This document shows, in pieces, positions 10,823-19,888 of a DNA stretch of 64,000 nt. The translations under genes and the position numbers were made by a program. The stretch comes from Trichomonas vaginalis G3. Lineage: Eukaryota > Parabasalia > Trichomonadida > Trichomonadidae. A model generated the notes under the pieces. That model ran no database searches and was not told the DNA's origin. It was given only the letters and a program-made list of their open reading frames with translations. The number at the start of each line of letters is the position of its first letter. Position 1 is the first letter of the stretch. Where the stretch lies: NCBI RefSeq assembly GCF_026262505.1, contig NC_067208.1, positions 20,097,962 to 20,161,961 of the forward strand. The letters are read 5' to 3'.

Positions 10823-11560
10823 TTATTCTAGCTTCTTTTTGCAAGAATAAAGGAAAGCAACAACTAGTAATACTGAAGTTGCTATACCTGAAATAATCAC
10901 TGAAACAATTGAATATATATTATCGGTATGATACGTACCAGAGCTATCGAAGTTATGAATAAATATTTGCCCATATGTCTGATTCTGCATATCAGAAATA
11001 TTAATAGAACCAAAGCTAGAAACTGAAGCCTCAGTAATATATTTACTGCCTTCTTGTGAAATGGTAAAAAATTCAAAGGACTGGCTGTCTTCTGACCTTT
11101 CATACTCTCTAGTAACAAAGAATGGATCTTCAATAATTCCAGTAATGAATGTAGTTTATGAGAATGCTCCGCGATATTTATTTTCCAAATAATTTCCAAA
11201 ACCGGTTATTGTAAATACTGCCTGGCCAGTAGTTGAATCTGGAAATACATCATTCTTAATTATGTTCGAATTACCTACAATATTAAATATTCCACTTCCA
11301 TGTGAATAAATTCAATTTTTATCACCGTTAATATTAATTATGCACGCTTTCTCCGCATTCATCTCAATAATTTTTGGTTTGGAAGCATTTATTACATAAA
11401 ATTGGTCTTTTTGGCAATTGATTTTAATATATTTTGATAATTTTGGAGAAATAGGAGTCGAATTAGTAATGCGGTTGCAGAATTCGACATATTCTTGATA
11501 TGTAGCTTGTTTCGAAAGCCCAAAAAGAAGAAAAGAAATCATGAAATTTGAATTTGTCAA
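10823..11560 (-). pseudogene. Single-pass surface protein, pseudogene with in-frame stops
   Basis: One minus-strand frame runs from ATG 11560 to the TAA at 10823-10825 (245 codons), interrupted by a TGA at 11312-11314 and a TAA near 11157. It begins with a hydrophobic leader (MTNSNFMISFLLFGLS) that fits a signal peptide. The ectodomain has N-glycosylation-type NxS/T sites and short beta-like G/N-rich units (SGIFNIVGNSNIIKNDVF, FGSINISDMQNQTYGQIF). It ends in a transmembrane helix (VSVIISGIATSVLLVVAFLY) with a short basic tail SCKKKLE, the usual layout of trichomonad surface proteins. The family was not identified. Two stops in an otherwise well-kept frame suggest recent inactivation. Confidence 0.6.
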
Positions 11561-11770
11561 AATCTAAAATCTGTTCAAAATTAATTTTAGCGAAATCCAT
11601 TTCAATGTACTTTACCTCAGTGTTTTATGAAAAAATTTAAGAGATATCGTCAAATGTGGTTGATCTAAAAAGTGACAAAACAATTAAAGACAAAAGATTA
11701 ATTTAATTTATAAAAAACAAAATTAATATTTATTTATAGAATGGAAAATCCAAACAAATTAAATTCAAAA

Positions 11771-13945
11771 CTAATTATCTTCAACAATCGGCAATTTGAG
11801 TTTTGTGCGTGTAATAATATAAGATATACTAGAAGACTTAAGTTTTGCTTCCACCCAAACATCAATATCCATCTCGTATCTGTCACATTCTGGCTTTCTG
11901 AACAAAGATATGCCTTCGTGGACATAAAACCTTCCAGAAGATGGAATAACAGTTGGCGTAGAGTAATCGTAGCGGTTTCCATGAGAAACTTGGACCAACA
12001 ACTCTGCATCTTTGTAATCTTCGTTAACTATAGTTCCATCTACGTCGATTCCGACCATTAAGTCTCCGACCTTAGGAACATGCGTTTCCGTGTTAAGAAG
12101 TCTCAGTCCAGTAACTGAAATTGGGAAATCTTGTCTGAAAAACGCTGGTGGAACAGGTCTGAACTTCGAAATGATGTCAAATAGGGCGTCAACGTTTGGC
12201 TCTTGTAAGATTTCTCTGATCTCTGAAGAAATATGAGAAATATTTTGAGCACATTCTGAGCTGGCCAAACAAAACTGCGGGGAAATGAGAATTGAGTACG
12301 AAGGGAATATTTCTGTAAGGTTCATGAGCTCAGTGAACCCGTCTAAGCACTGAACAATATCAGCTCCATTTGGGACCATTTTGAAGAAGGAGAGCTGTAG
12401 ACAAAGCGAAGACTGCAAGAATCTGATTTTTGAGAGAATTGAGTGCATGGAATACATCTCTCCTGCGATTCTAAATGCAGATTCGGCTTGGCCATACAGT
12501 AGAGCGGCCGCGGAGTAGTCTCCTGCCAAGAATGAGAGCTCTCCATCTGTAAAAAGCTTCAAACTATCGTAAAACCCGTTTCCTCTTCGATTATTGAAAT
12601 AATGAGAGGCTTGTTGGTATTGTCCGATCTGGAAAGCCACGATTCCGAGTTGTCCTGGATCAGAAGGTATGAAATTAGCGTTCGGATCTGTTTCCAATGA
12701 AAACGAAATTTTGGCCATTCCGAGTTTTAACTTTTCTGTTGCAGTTTGCACGGCATCTGATAGTTCTATATATGCTGATGCGCATTGTATTGACACATCG
12801 TTGATAAATTCACCGATTGCGTCCTGATGAGCTGATGAAATCATTACAAGCTCCAAAAAGATGTTGCTGATCTGCGAATGGCAGTCATACGATAAGACTT
12901 TTTGATACTGATTGAGAGCCCTCATCGTATTAGTAAAGAATTTTGGTATTTTCAGCTCATTTTTGAATTGTTGAACTTTATCCATGATTTTTGCGCCCCA
13001 TTCTTCAGTTCTCGGCAGCACATATATCAGGGATATCAATGTGCTCAAGCTGTCCGCATCAATGGTCTGTAGAAATGGATCTGTGATGTTCATTAGAGAA
13101 ATGATTTTCAAATAAGGAGAAATGACGTGGTAATGGGATATCATTTCCTTGCAGAACTCTAGCATGGCTTCCTTCTGCTGGGGAACAAAGAACTTAACTG
13201 TTGGACAAATTTTCTTCAAAATGAGATGAATAAATGATTCATCCTCTTTCTGCTCGTTGAGGATTTGTATAAGTAAGTAAAACGTGCTTAATGGAAAATG
13301 ACCGGCCTTTATGATGTATTGAATCGTATGATCGATTAAATCAATAAGATATGGATAATTTGAGTACATGTGAGTATTAATGAGCTTTACAGAAGCATGC
13401 ATAACTGGATAAGAACGCGTTAAATATGGAATTATGTCAATTACATAAGGCATTTTGAGTTCTTTTATGATTTGGAAGCAGAAATAGTCGTAGTTCTTGC
13501 ATAATTCCATTGCACATCGCTTTGCTGACATTTGTTTTTCGAGATTGTCGGATTTACAGCCGCGAATAATTTGATTTAAAACTGGAAGCTCAGGGGATAT
13601 AGAATTTGCAAAAATTTTGACTGCTTGGAAAATAAATGAGTGAATAATCTCGTTATCTGTGCTGAGTTGATTTGTTAAAAGTGGGAAAAATTTCATTGGT
13701 TTCTTAAGCGGTCTGAAATTGTTCTGAGTTCTGTCAAGAAAGGCAAGCATGCATTTCAGTACAAATGGATCTCGATGTTTAGAGAGAACTGATGCAATTT
13801 GAATCAAAGATTCTTGTGCCATAAGAGGTCCATCGCATAAAATGTGACGCATATTCTTCATAAATGTGTCATTAAGGCTTTGTTGAATATTTGGATTATC
13901 TAAATCAATTGTAGCTGCATAAGAAGGAGGTTGATTTTCACTCAT
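11771..13945 (-). CDS. Large helical-repeat protein, possibly Integrator subunit 7-like
   Basis: The 724-aa protein is almost entirely alpha-helical: ARM/HEAT-like pairs occupy residues ~20-430 and TPR-like helices ~440-560 (GIVAFQIGQYQQASHYF, FLAGDYSAAALLYGQAESAF). A beta-rich C-terminal end (about 600-724) begins RPVPPAFFRQDFPISVTGLRL. Helical N-terminal half, solenoid middle and a beta C-terminus introduced by a PPxFF-like motif recall INTS7, a subunit of the snRNA-processing Integrator complex. That assignment is a guess from architecture and a short C-terminal likeness. Vesicle-coat or other scaffold proteins of similar layout remain possible. The frame is intact and no signal peptide is visible. 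Confidence 0.5.
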   Translation of the reverse strand: MSENQPPSYAATIDLDNPNIQQSLNDTFMKNMRHILCDGPLMAQESLIQIASVLSKHRDPFVLKCMLAFLDRTQNNFRPLKKPMKFFPLLTNQLSTDNEIIHSFIFQAVKIFANSISPELPVLNQIIRGCKSDNLEKQMSAKRCAMELCKNYDYFCFQIIKELKMPYVIDIIPYLTRSYPVMHASVKLINTHMYSNYPYLIDLIDHTIQYIIKAGHFPLSTFYLLIQILNEQKEDESFIHLILKKICPTVKFFVPQQKEAMLEFCKEMISHYHVISPYLKIISLMNITDPFLQTIDADSLSTLISLIYVLPRTEEWGAKIMDKVQQFKNELKIPKFFTNTMRALNQYQKVLSYDCHSQISNIFLELVMISSAHQDAIGEFINDVSIQCASAYIELSDAVQTATEKLKLGMAKISFSLETDPNANFIPSDPGQLGIVAFQIGQYQQASHYFNNRRGNGFYDSLKLFTDGELSFLAGDYSAAALLYGQAESAFRIAGEMYSMHSILSKIRFLQSSLCLQLSFFKMVPNGADIVQCLDGFTELMNLTEIFPSYSILISPQFCLASSECAQNISHISSEIREILQEPNVDALFDIISKFRPVPPAFFRQDFPISVTGLRLLNTETHVPKVGDLMVGIDVDGTIVNEDYKDAELLVQVSHGNRYDYSTPTVIPSSGRFYVHEGISLFRKPECDRYEMDIDVWVEAKLKSSSISYIITRTKLKLPIVEDN

Positions 13946-14237
13946 TGAAAAAAAAGTGTCAATAAAAACATCAAATTACTTCGAATTATTTTGAATGATC
14001 CAATTGCAGATTATGGACAGCGATTTACGCATCATGATCATCCTAAATTGTTACATGTGGATCTAGTAATATCCCATAAATATAGTCGTGCATGCATGAA
14101 TAAATATAGTTGAATCAAATTTAAAGATCTTTTTGAAAGAGTTAACTTTGTTGTGATTTATAGACATGAATGTGTGGATTTATTCAAGGTTTGATGAACC
14201 TGAATATATGAAACCATGTGCATTCCATCGCAAAATT

Positions 14238-14450
14238 TCAAATTTTTAGATAACTTATAAGAGCATCAATCTCATTATCTAAAGAACATAGAAGGGAATT
14301 TTCTATAGCATTAAGATATATAACTAGCATACTTACACCAAATGAAAGCAAATCTATCATAATGACCGTTTTTAAACAATGTTCACTTGTTGTTATATAG
14401 GGTGGGCAACGAAGAATTAAATCGCTGTATTTGCTTGGATTTCTTAACAC
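14238..14450 (-). pseudogene. Possible protein-kinase remnant
   Basis: A 70-codon frame reads RCPPYITTSEHCLKT then DLLSFGVSMLVIYLNAIENSL, recalling the activation-segment end and helix F of a protein kinase (PPYxAPE, then DxxSFGVxL). No N-lobe or catalytic loop is found upstream. It is at best a fragment, with a related scrap at 10500-10560. Confidence 0.3.
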
Positions 14451-14483
14451 AAATTATCAAAGTAAAATTGCTTGATTCAAAGA

Positions 14484-14869
14484 TAGCCCGCCCAACATTG
14501 ATTTTGTTACATTCTTAAAAAATGAATACAATATAGGGATTAATTTATTTAATCGCACAAAATATAATAATCTTGAATCATTTTTAATTGATTTCGATCA
14601 AACCAATAAAATTGACATATGCTTTGGTTACTCAGTGATGTTTGATATTCCATCCCTTTGCAAATATTTCCTTTCACTTGGTGCAAATGTCAATGCAAAA
14701 GCTAAATATCAGCCAACTCCTCTTAGTATTGCAACAAAAATAATAATAAAGAAATAGTTGAGCTTCTTATTTCACGTGATGTAAATGTTAATATAAAAGG
14801 TAGAAGCAACAAAACCACTCTTCATTATGCAGCATGTTTTAATTATAAAGAAATGGCCAAACTTCTGTA
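14484..14869 (+). pseudogene. DUF3447/ankyrin gene fragment
   Basis: On the plus strand the translation SPPNIDFVTFLKNEYN then NNLESFLIDFDQTNKIDICFGYSVMFDIPSLCKYFLSLGANVNAK is the characteristic end of the DUF3447 domain. It passes into two ankyrin repeats (TPLSIATK, EIVELLISRDVNVN, TTLHYAACFNYKEMAKLL). One frame change near 14746, in an A/T run, separates the two repeats, and the last repeat stops early. There is no start region. It is a broken member of the same family as 6211-7314, on the opposite strand. Confidence 0.75.
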
Positions 14870-15116
14870 ATCTTGAAAATAAGTAAAATTTTTCTTGAAA
14901 TCAAAATCTTTAATGGTATGACTATCCATGGTTTGTTAATAACATCTAAATTCGAATATCAAATAGGCAGCACTTTATTTGAAAGTTCGCAGAAAGATGA
15001 ATATCCAGATTTTATCAATCAAATCTTTCATTCAAGAAACCATCATTATTTAAAAGTTTCCGTCAATAAATACGTATTTTTATTCTCTTACTATTCTAAT
15101 TATACAAACAAATATT

Positions 15117-16754
15117 TTATAAATATGAATTCTCGATTGGTTCATTTTCCACCATGAAATGGAATCTTTCAACTGCACCTTTATTGACTGGAAGTTGTCT
15201 TATTCTTCTCTTCTCTTGAATTCTTTCTGCAGCTGAAATCATGGACTGAGCCATATCTGAGGCATTCATACTACGTTCATACTGCATTTCGCTAGCATAC
15301 AATGCTCGCCTAAATGCGTTTTGAATTTCATAATTCAACATAAAAGTTTGGTTTAAGTCTTCTCTGATATTTTCGCACATATCATCTGTCTTTCTGGATA
15401 AGTCATTTACCTGTGCATTAAGAGTGTCATCCTCTTCTGAATTGTCAATGATTTCAAAGAGTTTATCCATCTTATTTTGTATTTTCATTTTAATTGCTTC
15501 GCGATTATTCTTATTTGTCTCTGAAAGTTCCTTTTCGGCTGCTTCTGTCTGTTTAAGAAGCCTTTCTATTGATTCTAGTTCAATAGTTTGTTGTTGAAGA
15601 CGATTTTCATAATCAGAAGCCCTTAATTTCAATGATCTTTGCTGTCTTTCTAGTGTTCTGGCCATATTGATGTGATTATCTGTTTCTCTTTGGATATTAA
15701 GACGCGCTTTATCTAATTCATTTAATGTTGAAGATGTAATTTCAGAAATTGTTTTATTTAAGATATCTAATGATTTGCATATATCTTGGTAATCTTGTTT
15801 TTGCTTGTTTCTGATCTGAATTGTCTTCTTCTTATTCTCATCTAAATTATCTCGAATTGGTTTCAAGCCTTCTTCAAGTAAATTAGCGAGTTTTGGTGGT
15901 AAATTTTTAACATCTGGATGTTGCGCTTCCTTTGAAGGAACAAAATCATTGATTTCATGAACAAGGTCGTTAATAAAATTATCAAATACATTTTGTTCAA
16001 CAGAATCTGTATATCTGATGTACGTTGTTGTATCACGAATGATACTTCTTTTAGCATTATTGAGAGATCTTTCCAAAGATTTGGTTAGATTGCACTCAAA
16101 ACGAGTAATTGGATCATTTATAGGTATTTTAGGTTGTTCTTTAACAACGGATGGCTTATTTTGGATGTCAAGAGGTGGTTGTTCAATAATTTGAGAGTTT
16201 TGTATTGTTTGTGGTTCCTCTTGAATTAGTTTTCTTTCAAATCTTGGTGGAATAGGTTGGTCTGGAACAACTTTAGTTTCGAATCTTGGAGGGATATATT
16301 CTTCTTGCTTTTCTGGTGCTGATATCGTATCTGGAGAAGGAATTGGAGTTGAAAAAATGTCGTCAATTTGGTCATTTTGAGAATTATTTGAATTTTGTGA
16401 TAATGACGCTGTAAAATCTGGACTTAAAATAGAGTTATGTGAAGCACTTGGTCGAATATTTGAAGATAATAATAATCGTGGTGGAATTCTTGAAACATTT
16501 TCTAGAGGCCTTTGAATTTCTGTATTTTCTTGAGGTTCAGGGGCAGGCTTCTCTTCATTTGATAAATTTTTCAGAAAATCGTCCTCATCATCGAAGAGGG
16601 GAGGAAGATCTAAATCTGCAACTGTTGTTGGTTCCTTTTTTGGCTGAATTGTTGGTGAAGGATCTTGTGGCTTGATATCGCCAAGGTTAAAAAGTGATTT
16701 GCCTCGTGGAAGAAGTCCTGGTTTCCCTTGGTTGACTAAGTCTCCCAAGAGCAT
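15117..16754 (-). CDS. Coiled-coil protein with disordered N-terminus, possibly basal-body related
   Basis: The 545-aa protein has a proline-, asparagine- and acid-rich N-terminal half (residues 1-220) with repeated (I)PPRFE motifs and short acidic blocks such as LPPLFDDEDDFLKNL. It is followed by a long, highly charged coiled coil (about 225-525) rich in K, E, Q and N. Such a layout occurs in centriole/basal-body proteins, for example FBF1, and in many other cytoskeletal proteins. In a multiflagellate cell a flagellar-base role is plausible, but no family signature was recognised. The start ATG at 16754 is supported by the conserved-looking MLLGDLVNQGKPGLL opening. The frame is intact. Confidence 0.6.
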   Translation of the reverse strand: MLLGDLVNQGKPGLLPRGKSLFNLGDIKPQDPSPTIQPKKEPTTVADLDLPPLFDDEDDFLKNLSNEEKPAPEPQENTEIQRPLENVSRIPPRLLLSSNIRPSASHNSILSPDFTASLSQNSNNSQNDQIDDIFSTPIPSPDTISAPEKQEEYIPPRFETKVVPDQPIPPRFERKLIQEEPQTIQNSQIIEQPPLDIQNKPSVVKEQPKIPINDPITRFECNLTKSLERSLNNAKRSIIRDTTTYIRYTDSVEQNVFDNFINDLVHEINDFVPSKEAQHPDVKNLPPKLANLLEEGLKPIRDNLDENKKKTIQIRNKQKQDYQDICKSLDILNKTISEITSSTLNELDKARLNIQRETDNHINMARTLERQQRSLKLRASDYENRLQQQTIELESIERLLKQTEAAEKELSETNKNNREAIKMKIQNKMDKLFEIIDNSEEDDTLNAQVNDLSRKTDDMCENIREDLNQTFMLNYEIQNAFRRALYASEMQYERSMNASDMAQSMISAAERIQEKRRIRQLPVNKGAVERFHFMVENEPIENSYL

Positions 16755-17236
16755 TCAAATTAAATTTCTTAACGTACACAAAATATTTATCGTCAAATTT
16801 ACGTGCTTTTATCCACAGATTTCTTGGAAATTAAAAAAGTGTATAAAAGAGCTGATTGAATTAGTAAAAAGTAGGGCTGTACAAGATTTAAAAAAACATT
16901 GCCGGGTTACCGTAGAGGCCTAAAAAAATCGCGCCTCGGCGGCAAGCCGCCTCGGCATTAAGAATGCGCATCTAAATTTTTATATGTCCTTCTTTCTTTT
17001 ATGTTTCCCTTCCCTTCCTTTTCTTTTTCTTTTTTTCCCTCCTCTTGCTCTCATTTACCTTTTTTTTCCTTTTCTCATCATTTTTCAAAATTTAAAATTT
17101 TTATCAAAAATCTTGCATATAAAAGCAGATTATGGAACCTTTTAATGCCTCTTAATCAATATTATACAGCATAAAGCATATTAAATGAAAGTAATTACGT
17201 ATAAATTTATTTTATTATCTTATTTATTAAGCATTA
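16755..17236. other. Intergenic with GC-rich hairpin and polypyrimidine tract
   Basis: No gene is seen. At 16930-16960 a GC-rich patch contains GGCGGCAAGCCGCC (16938-16951), a 6-bp stem with AA loop. About 16985-17090 is a nearly pure pyrimidine tract (runs of CCTT and CTTTT). The Maverick target site GCATTA closes the interval. Confidence 0.55.
17231..17236. repeat. Target site duplication GCATTA, left copy
   Basis: GCATTA directly before the A-run terminus of element 1; identical to 42587-42592. Six base pairs is the length typical of Polinton integration. Confidence 0.85.
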
Positions 17237-18060
17237 AAAAAAAAAAAAAAGGGAGTGGGGCTTCCAGGCACTTCGTGCCTTCTAGCCCTGAAGATGTTTA
17301 GTATAAATGAAGTCTTAGAGGACAAACATGACTATGAGTTTTGATATGACAAGATAGAATATGAGAGAGGTCCTATAAACCGGAGAAAGTGTTATATAAA
17401 CATCTGTCATATTACTCAGAATATTATACAGAATTCAATAAAAATATATTTTAGGTGAAGAGGTGAGATTTCACCTGTTTTTTCACCTCATTTTTCACCT
17501 CTTGAATTTTCATGAATTTCTTCGTAAAGACTTTGTTAAGACTTCTTCGTAAAGACTTTGTTAAGACTTCTTCGTAAATGTTTTGTCAAGACTTCTTCGT
17601 AAAGACTTTGTTAAGACTTCTTCGTAAAGACTTTGTTAAGACTTCTTCGTAAAATCAGACAAAAATATATTTTAGGTGAAGAGGTGAGATTTCACCTGTT
17701 TTTTCACCTAATTTTTCACCCTCTTGAATTTTCATGAAATTTACACCAAAAATATACTACTAGGGTCATTTACGAAGAAATCTCAACAAAGTCTTTACGA
17801 TGAAATCTTGACAAAGTCTTTACGAAGAAATCTCAACAAAACATAGACAAGAAAGTTCATGAGAAATTAGATGAAGAAGTCTTAACAAAGTCTTTACGAA
17901 GAAATTCATGAAAATTCAAGAGGTGAGAAATGAGGTGAAAAAAGAGGTGAAATCTCACCTCTTCACCTAAAATATATTTTTGGGTCATTTACGAAGAAAT
18001 CTTAACAAAGTCTTTACGAAGAAGTCTTGACAAAGTCTTTACGAAGAAGTCTTAACAAAG
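17237..18060 (+). repeat. Left terminal inverted repeat of element 1
   Basis: It matches the reverse complement of 41745-42586. In order: A run, GC-rich terminus with hairpin AGGCACTTCGTGCCT (17266-17280), a decayed copy of the 3' end of the methyltransferase gene (about 17318-17400, compare 19000-19080), palindromic modules, tandem 25-bp units (gacttcttcgtaaagacttt plus gttaa), and a scrap similar to the KilA-N gene near 27500 (about 17846-17885). The inner boundary is approximate. Confidence 0.85.
17444..17737 (+). repeat. Two forward palindromic modules, GGTGA type
   Basis: Copies at ~17444-17512 and ~17668-17737 read AAAATATATTTTAGGTGAAG, AGGTGAGATTTCACCT, two further TCACC words about 11-12 bp apart, then TTGAATTTTCATGAA. 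The core AGGTGAGATTTCACCT is a 6-bp inverted repeat. Between them lie five 25-bp tandem units. Confidence 0.8.
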
Positions 18061-18165
18061 TCTTTACGAAGAAGTCTTAACAAAGTCTTTACGAAGAAAT
18101 TCATGAAAATTCAACGGGTGAGAAATGAGGTGAGAAAACAGGTGACATCTCACCTCATATGTCCT
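17904..18165 (-). repeat. Two inverted palindromic modules, GGTGA type
   Basis: Opposite-orientation copies at ~17904-17982 and ~18098-18160, facing the pair at 17444-17737 so that the modules bracket the 25-bp repeat tracts. Confidence 0.75.
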
Positions 18166-18302
18166 TACTGAAAAAGTATGTGTTCCATCTGAAGTTCTTA
18201 TATACGGGTCTTCCAGGAGCTTTTCACAAATTATATATGTTTTCATGCTTTGTCACTTTTCTGTCACTTTTCGGGTAAAAACATTTTTATTATTATATAT
18301 AA

Positions 18303-19121
18303 ATGAATTTTACAAAACCACCGTTACCCTTCTTTGGAAATAAGAGTAGATGTAAAGATATTCTATTGAGAGAACTTAAGAAACTACCGAATGGTCTAAC
18401 ATTTGTAGATTTGTTCGGTGGAAGTTTCTATATATCCCATTTGTGCCATATAATATTCCCAGACTCAAAGATTATATGCAATGACTTCGACAACTATATG
18501 GACCGTCTCAAACATATACCAGACACAAACAATATATTGAAAGAGTTAAAAGAAAAGATACCTATAGGTAAGATGGAACGTATACCATTAGATAAGAAAA
18601 ATACTGTCAGAGAGGTTTTGAAAAAGGCAGAGTATATTGACTGGGATAGTATATCTGCTAGACTATTATATAGTGGTGCTATAAGAGTTCATGACATTGA
18701 AACACTTATGTCAAAAGTTTTATATCTTAACTATACAAATGTTTTCAAAGAGAACATAGAAAAATATATTGAGGGTATAGAGTTTGTGAGATGTTATTGG
18801 ACAGAGTTGTATGAAAAATATAAAGACAAGGAAAATGTTTTCTTTATAGTGGACCCGCCGTTCTATAACACATGGGATTTTCAATACCAAGTAGACTGGA
18901 CTTTGAGAGACTCTTTAGAAACTTTAGACGTTTTACATAACCATCCATGCTTTTACTTTACATCCGATAAAAGTGGTTTGGAAAGTGTCATGAGATGGTT
19001 AGAGGACATACATGACTATGAGTTTAGATACGATAAGATAGAATATGAGAGAGGTCCTATAAACTGGAGAAAGTGTCATAACAAAGAAATTTTACTAGTA
19101 AGTAAATGTGGTTTGAAATAG
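18303..19121 (+). CDS. D12-class N6-adenine DNA methyltransferase (Dam-like)
   Basis: The 272-aa protein begins PPLPFFGNKSR, the SAM-binding motif of Dam/D12 enzymes (FxGxK), followed by TFVDLFGGSF. The catalytic DPPF motif (VDPPFYNTW) is near residue 190. Length and motif order fit D12 methyltransferases, which transfer a methyl group to N6 of adenine in DNA. It is the first gene inside the left TIR and looks whole; a decayed copy of its 3' end is embedded in both TIRs. T. vaginalis is known to carry abundant N6-methyladenine in DNA, so a role in marking element or host DNA is a reasonable inference. The upstream box catttttattattatata precedes the ATG. Confidence 0.88.
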   Translation: MNFTKPPLPFFGNKSRCKDILLRELKKLPNGLTFVDLFGGSFYISHLCHIIFPDSKIICNDFDNYMDRLKHIPDTNNILKELKEKIPIGKMERIPLDKKNTVREVLKKAEYIDWDSISARLLYSGAIRVHDIETLMSKVLYLNYTNVFKENIEKYIEGIEFVRCYWTELYEKYKDKENVFFIVDPPFYNTWDFQYQVDWTLRDSLETLDVLHNHPCFYFTSDKSGLESVMRWLEDIHDYEFRYDKIEYERGPINWRKCHNKEILLVSKCGLK

Positions 19122-19237
19122 GACTACTTGTTTTAGGTTTTTTCCATTGTGTCATTTACTTATTTGACGTGGCAGAAAGATATAGAGAATATGAAGATGA
19201 ACCAATGCCTGCAAATGTTCAGTATATGTACTCGTAA
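19106..19237 (+). CDS. Small single-pass membrane protein
   Basis: A 43-aa ORF overlapping the last codons of the methyltransferase. Residues 3-21 (FEIGLLVLGFFHCVIYLF) form one membrane helix, followed by a charged tail (DVAERYREYEDEPMP). Small membrane proteins occur in many virus-like elements. No family is recognised; expression is inferred only from its tight fit between neighbours. Confidence 0.5.
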   Translation: MWFEIGLLVLGFFHCVIYLFDVAERYREYEDEPMPANVQYMYS

Positions 19238-19239
19238 GA

Positions 19240-19260
19240 GATATTTTTATCTAATATTAA
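19240..19260 (+). promoter_or_regulatory. Putative element promoter box, TTTTTATCTA type
   Basis: ATATTTTTATCTAATATTAA directly precedes ATG 19261. The same TTTTWAT(C)T box recurs before most structural genes of both elements. Confidence 0.55.
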
Positions 19261-19623
19261 ATGGACGCACAGAACTTAGCGAATGCACAGCAACCTGGAC
19301 AACCAAACCCAGAGAATATTCCAAATGAAGTTAGAATACAAACTGCAATGGCAAACTATGGTCAAGTGCCAACAGATGTACAAATGCAAACTGCCATGTC
19401 AAATGACGCTGCGTTAGGTTTGCCACCATGGTATGCAAATATGAGATGGAAAGAGTTTTATACAAACCCTGAAGTGGGATATAAACAACTTTATGCAGAT
19501 GACGCGAACACAGGAGTTGACCCAGAGTATGTTTTCTACCAGAGGAGAAATAGAATGTATGAGCTCCAGTTAAAGAATGCAATGGAACTCAACAGGAAAC
19601 GCAAAAGACTAGGCGGACATTAG
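19261..19623 (+). CDS. Element protein of unknown function, 120 aa
   Basis: An intact small frame between the membrane protein and the Gly-rich protein. It has a short internal duplication (VRIQTAMANYGQVP then VQMQTAMSNDAALG) and a basic C-terminus (LNRKRKRLGGH). There are no membrane segments. By position among candidate virion genes it may be a structural or DNA-binding protein; function unknown. Confidence 0.6.
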   Translation: MDAQNLANAQQPGQPNPENIPNEVRIQTAMANYGQVPTDVQMQTAMSNDAALGLPPWYANMRWKEFYTNPEVGYKQLYADDANTGVDPEYVFYQRRNRMYELQLKNAMELNRKRKRLGGH

Positions 19624-19641
19624 ATTTTTACATATAGTAAA

Positions 19642-19884
19642 ATGGGTTTCTTTGGAAGAATAGGAAACTTCTTTCGAAATGTTGGAAGAGGTATATGGAA
19701 TGGAATAAAATCTGTCGGAAGAGGAATTTGGAACGGAGTCAAAAATATTGGTAAAAGAGTAGGTCAGTTCGTTGGTATTATACCTAAAGACCCTGAACCA
19801 GAAGAACAAGCTCCTGTTATACAACAGCCTGAACCTGCACCACAGTCTAGTTGGCAACCAAATCCAACACCTCAACCGTATTAA
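19642..19884 (+). CDS. Small amphipathic Gly/Arg-rich protein with proline tail
   Basis: The 80-aa protein has two near repeats in the N-terminal half (NVGRGIWNGIKSVGRGIWNGVKNIGKRVGQF) that would form a basic amphipathic helix. A proline/glutamine-rich tail ends NPTPQPY. The layout recalls membrane-active minor virion proteins such as adenovirus protein VI, but this is inference from composition only. A related design is seen at 23038-23397 and in element 2 near 45665-46190. Confidence 0.55.
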   Translation: MGFFGRIGNFFRNVGRGIWNGIKSVGRGIWNGVKNIGKRVGQFVGIIPKDPEPEEQAPVIQQPEPAPQSSWQPNPTPQPY

Positions 19885-19888
19885 AAAA

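Noticed and set aside
2519-16990. Trichomonad Inr promoters (TCAYTW) upstream of host genes
   Set aside because: The bases just before each host start codon were read; only partial matches were found, too weak to annotate.
17237-17250. A-run as the poly(A) tail of a retroposon
   Set aside because: The other end of the same element carries the mirrored T run, the ends are inverted repeats, and the 6-bp duplication plus gene content define a Polinton.
17410-18110. Regular 25-bp repeats looking like a CRISPR array
   Set aside because: The units are head-to-tail without unique spacers, lie in a eukaryotic transposon TIR and have mirrored copies in the other TIR.
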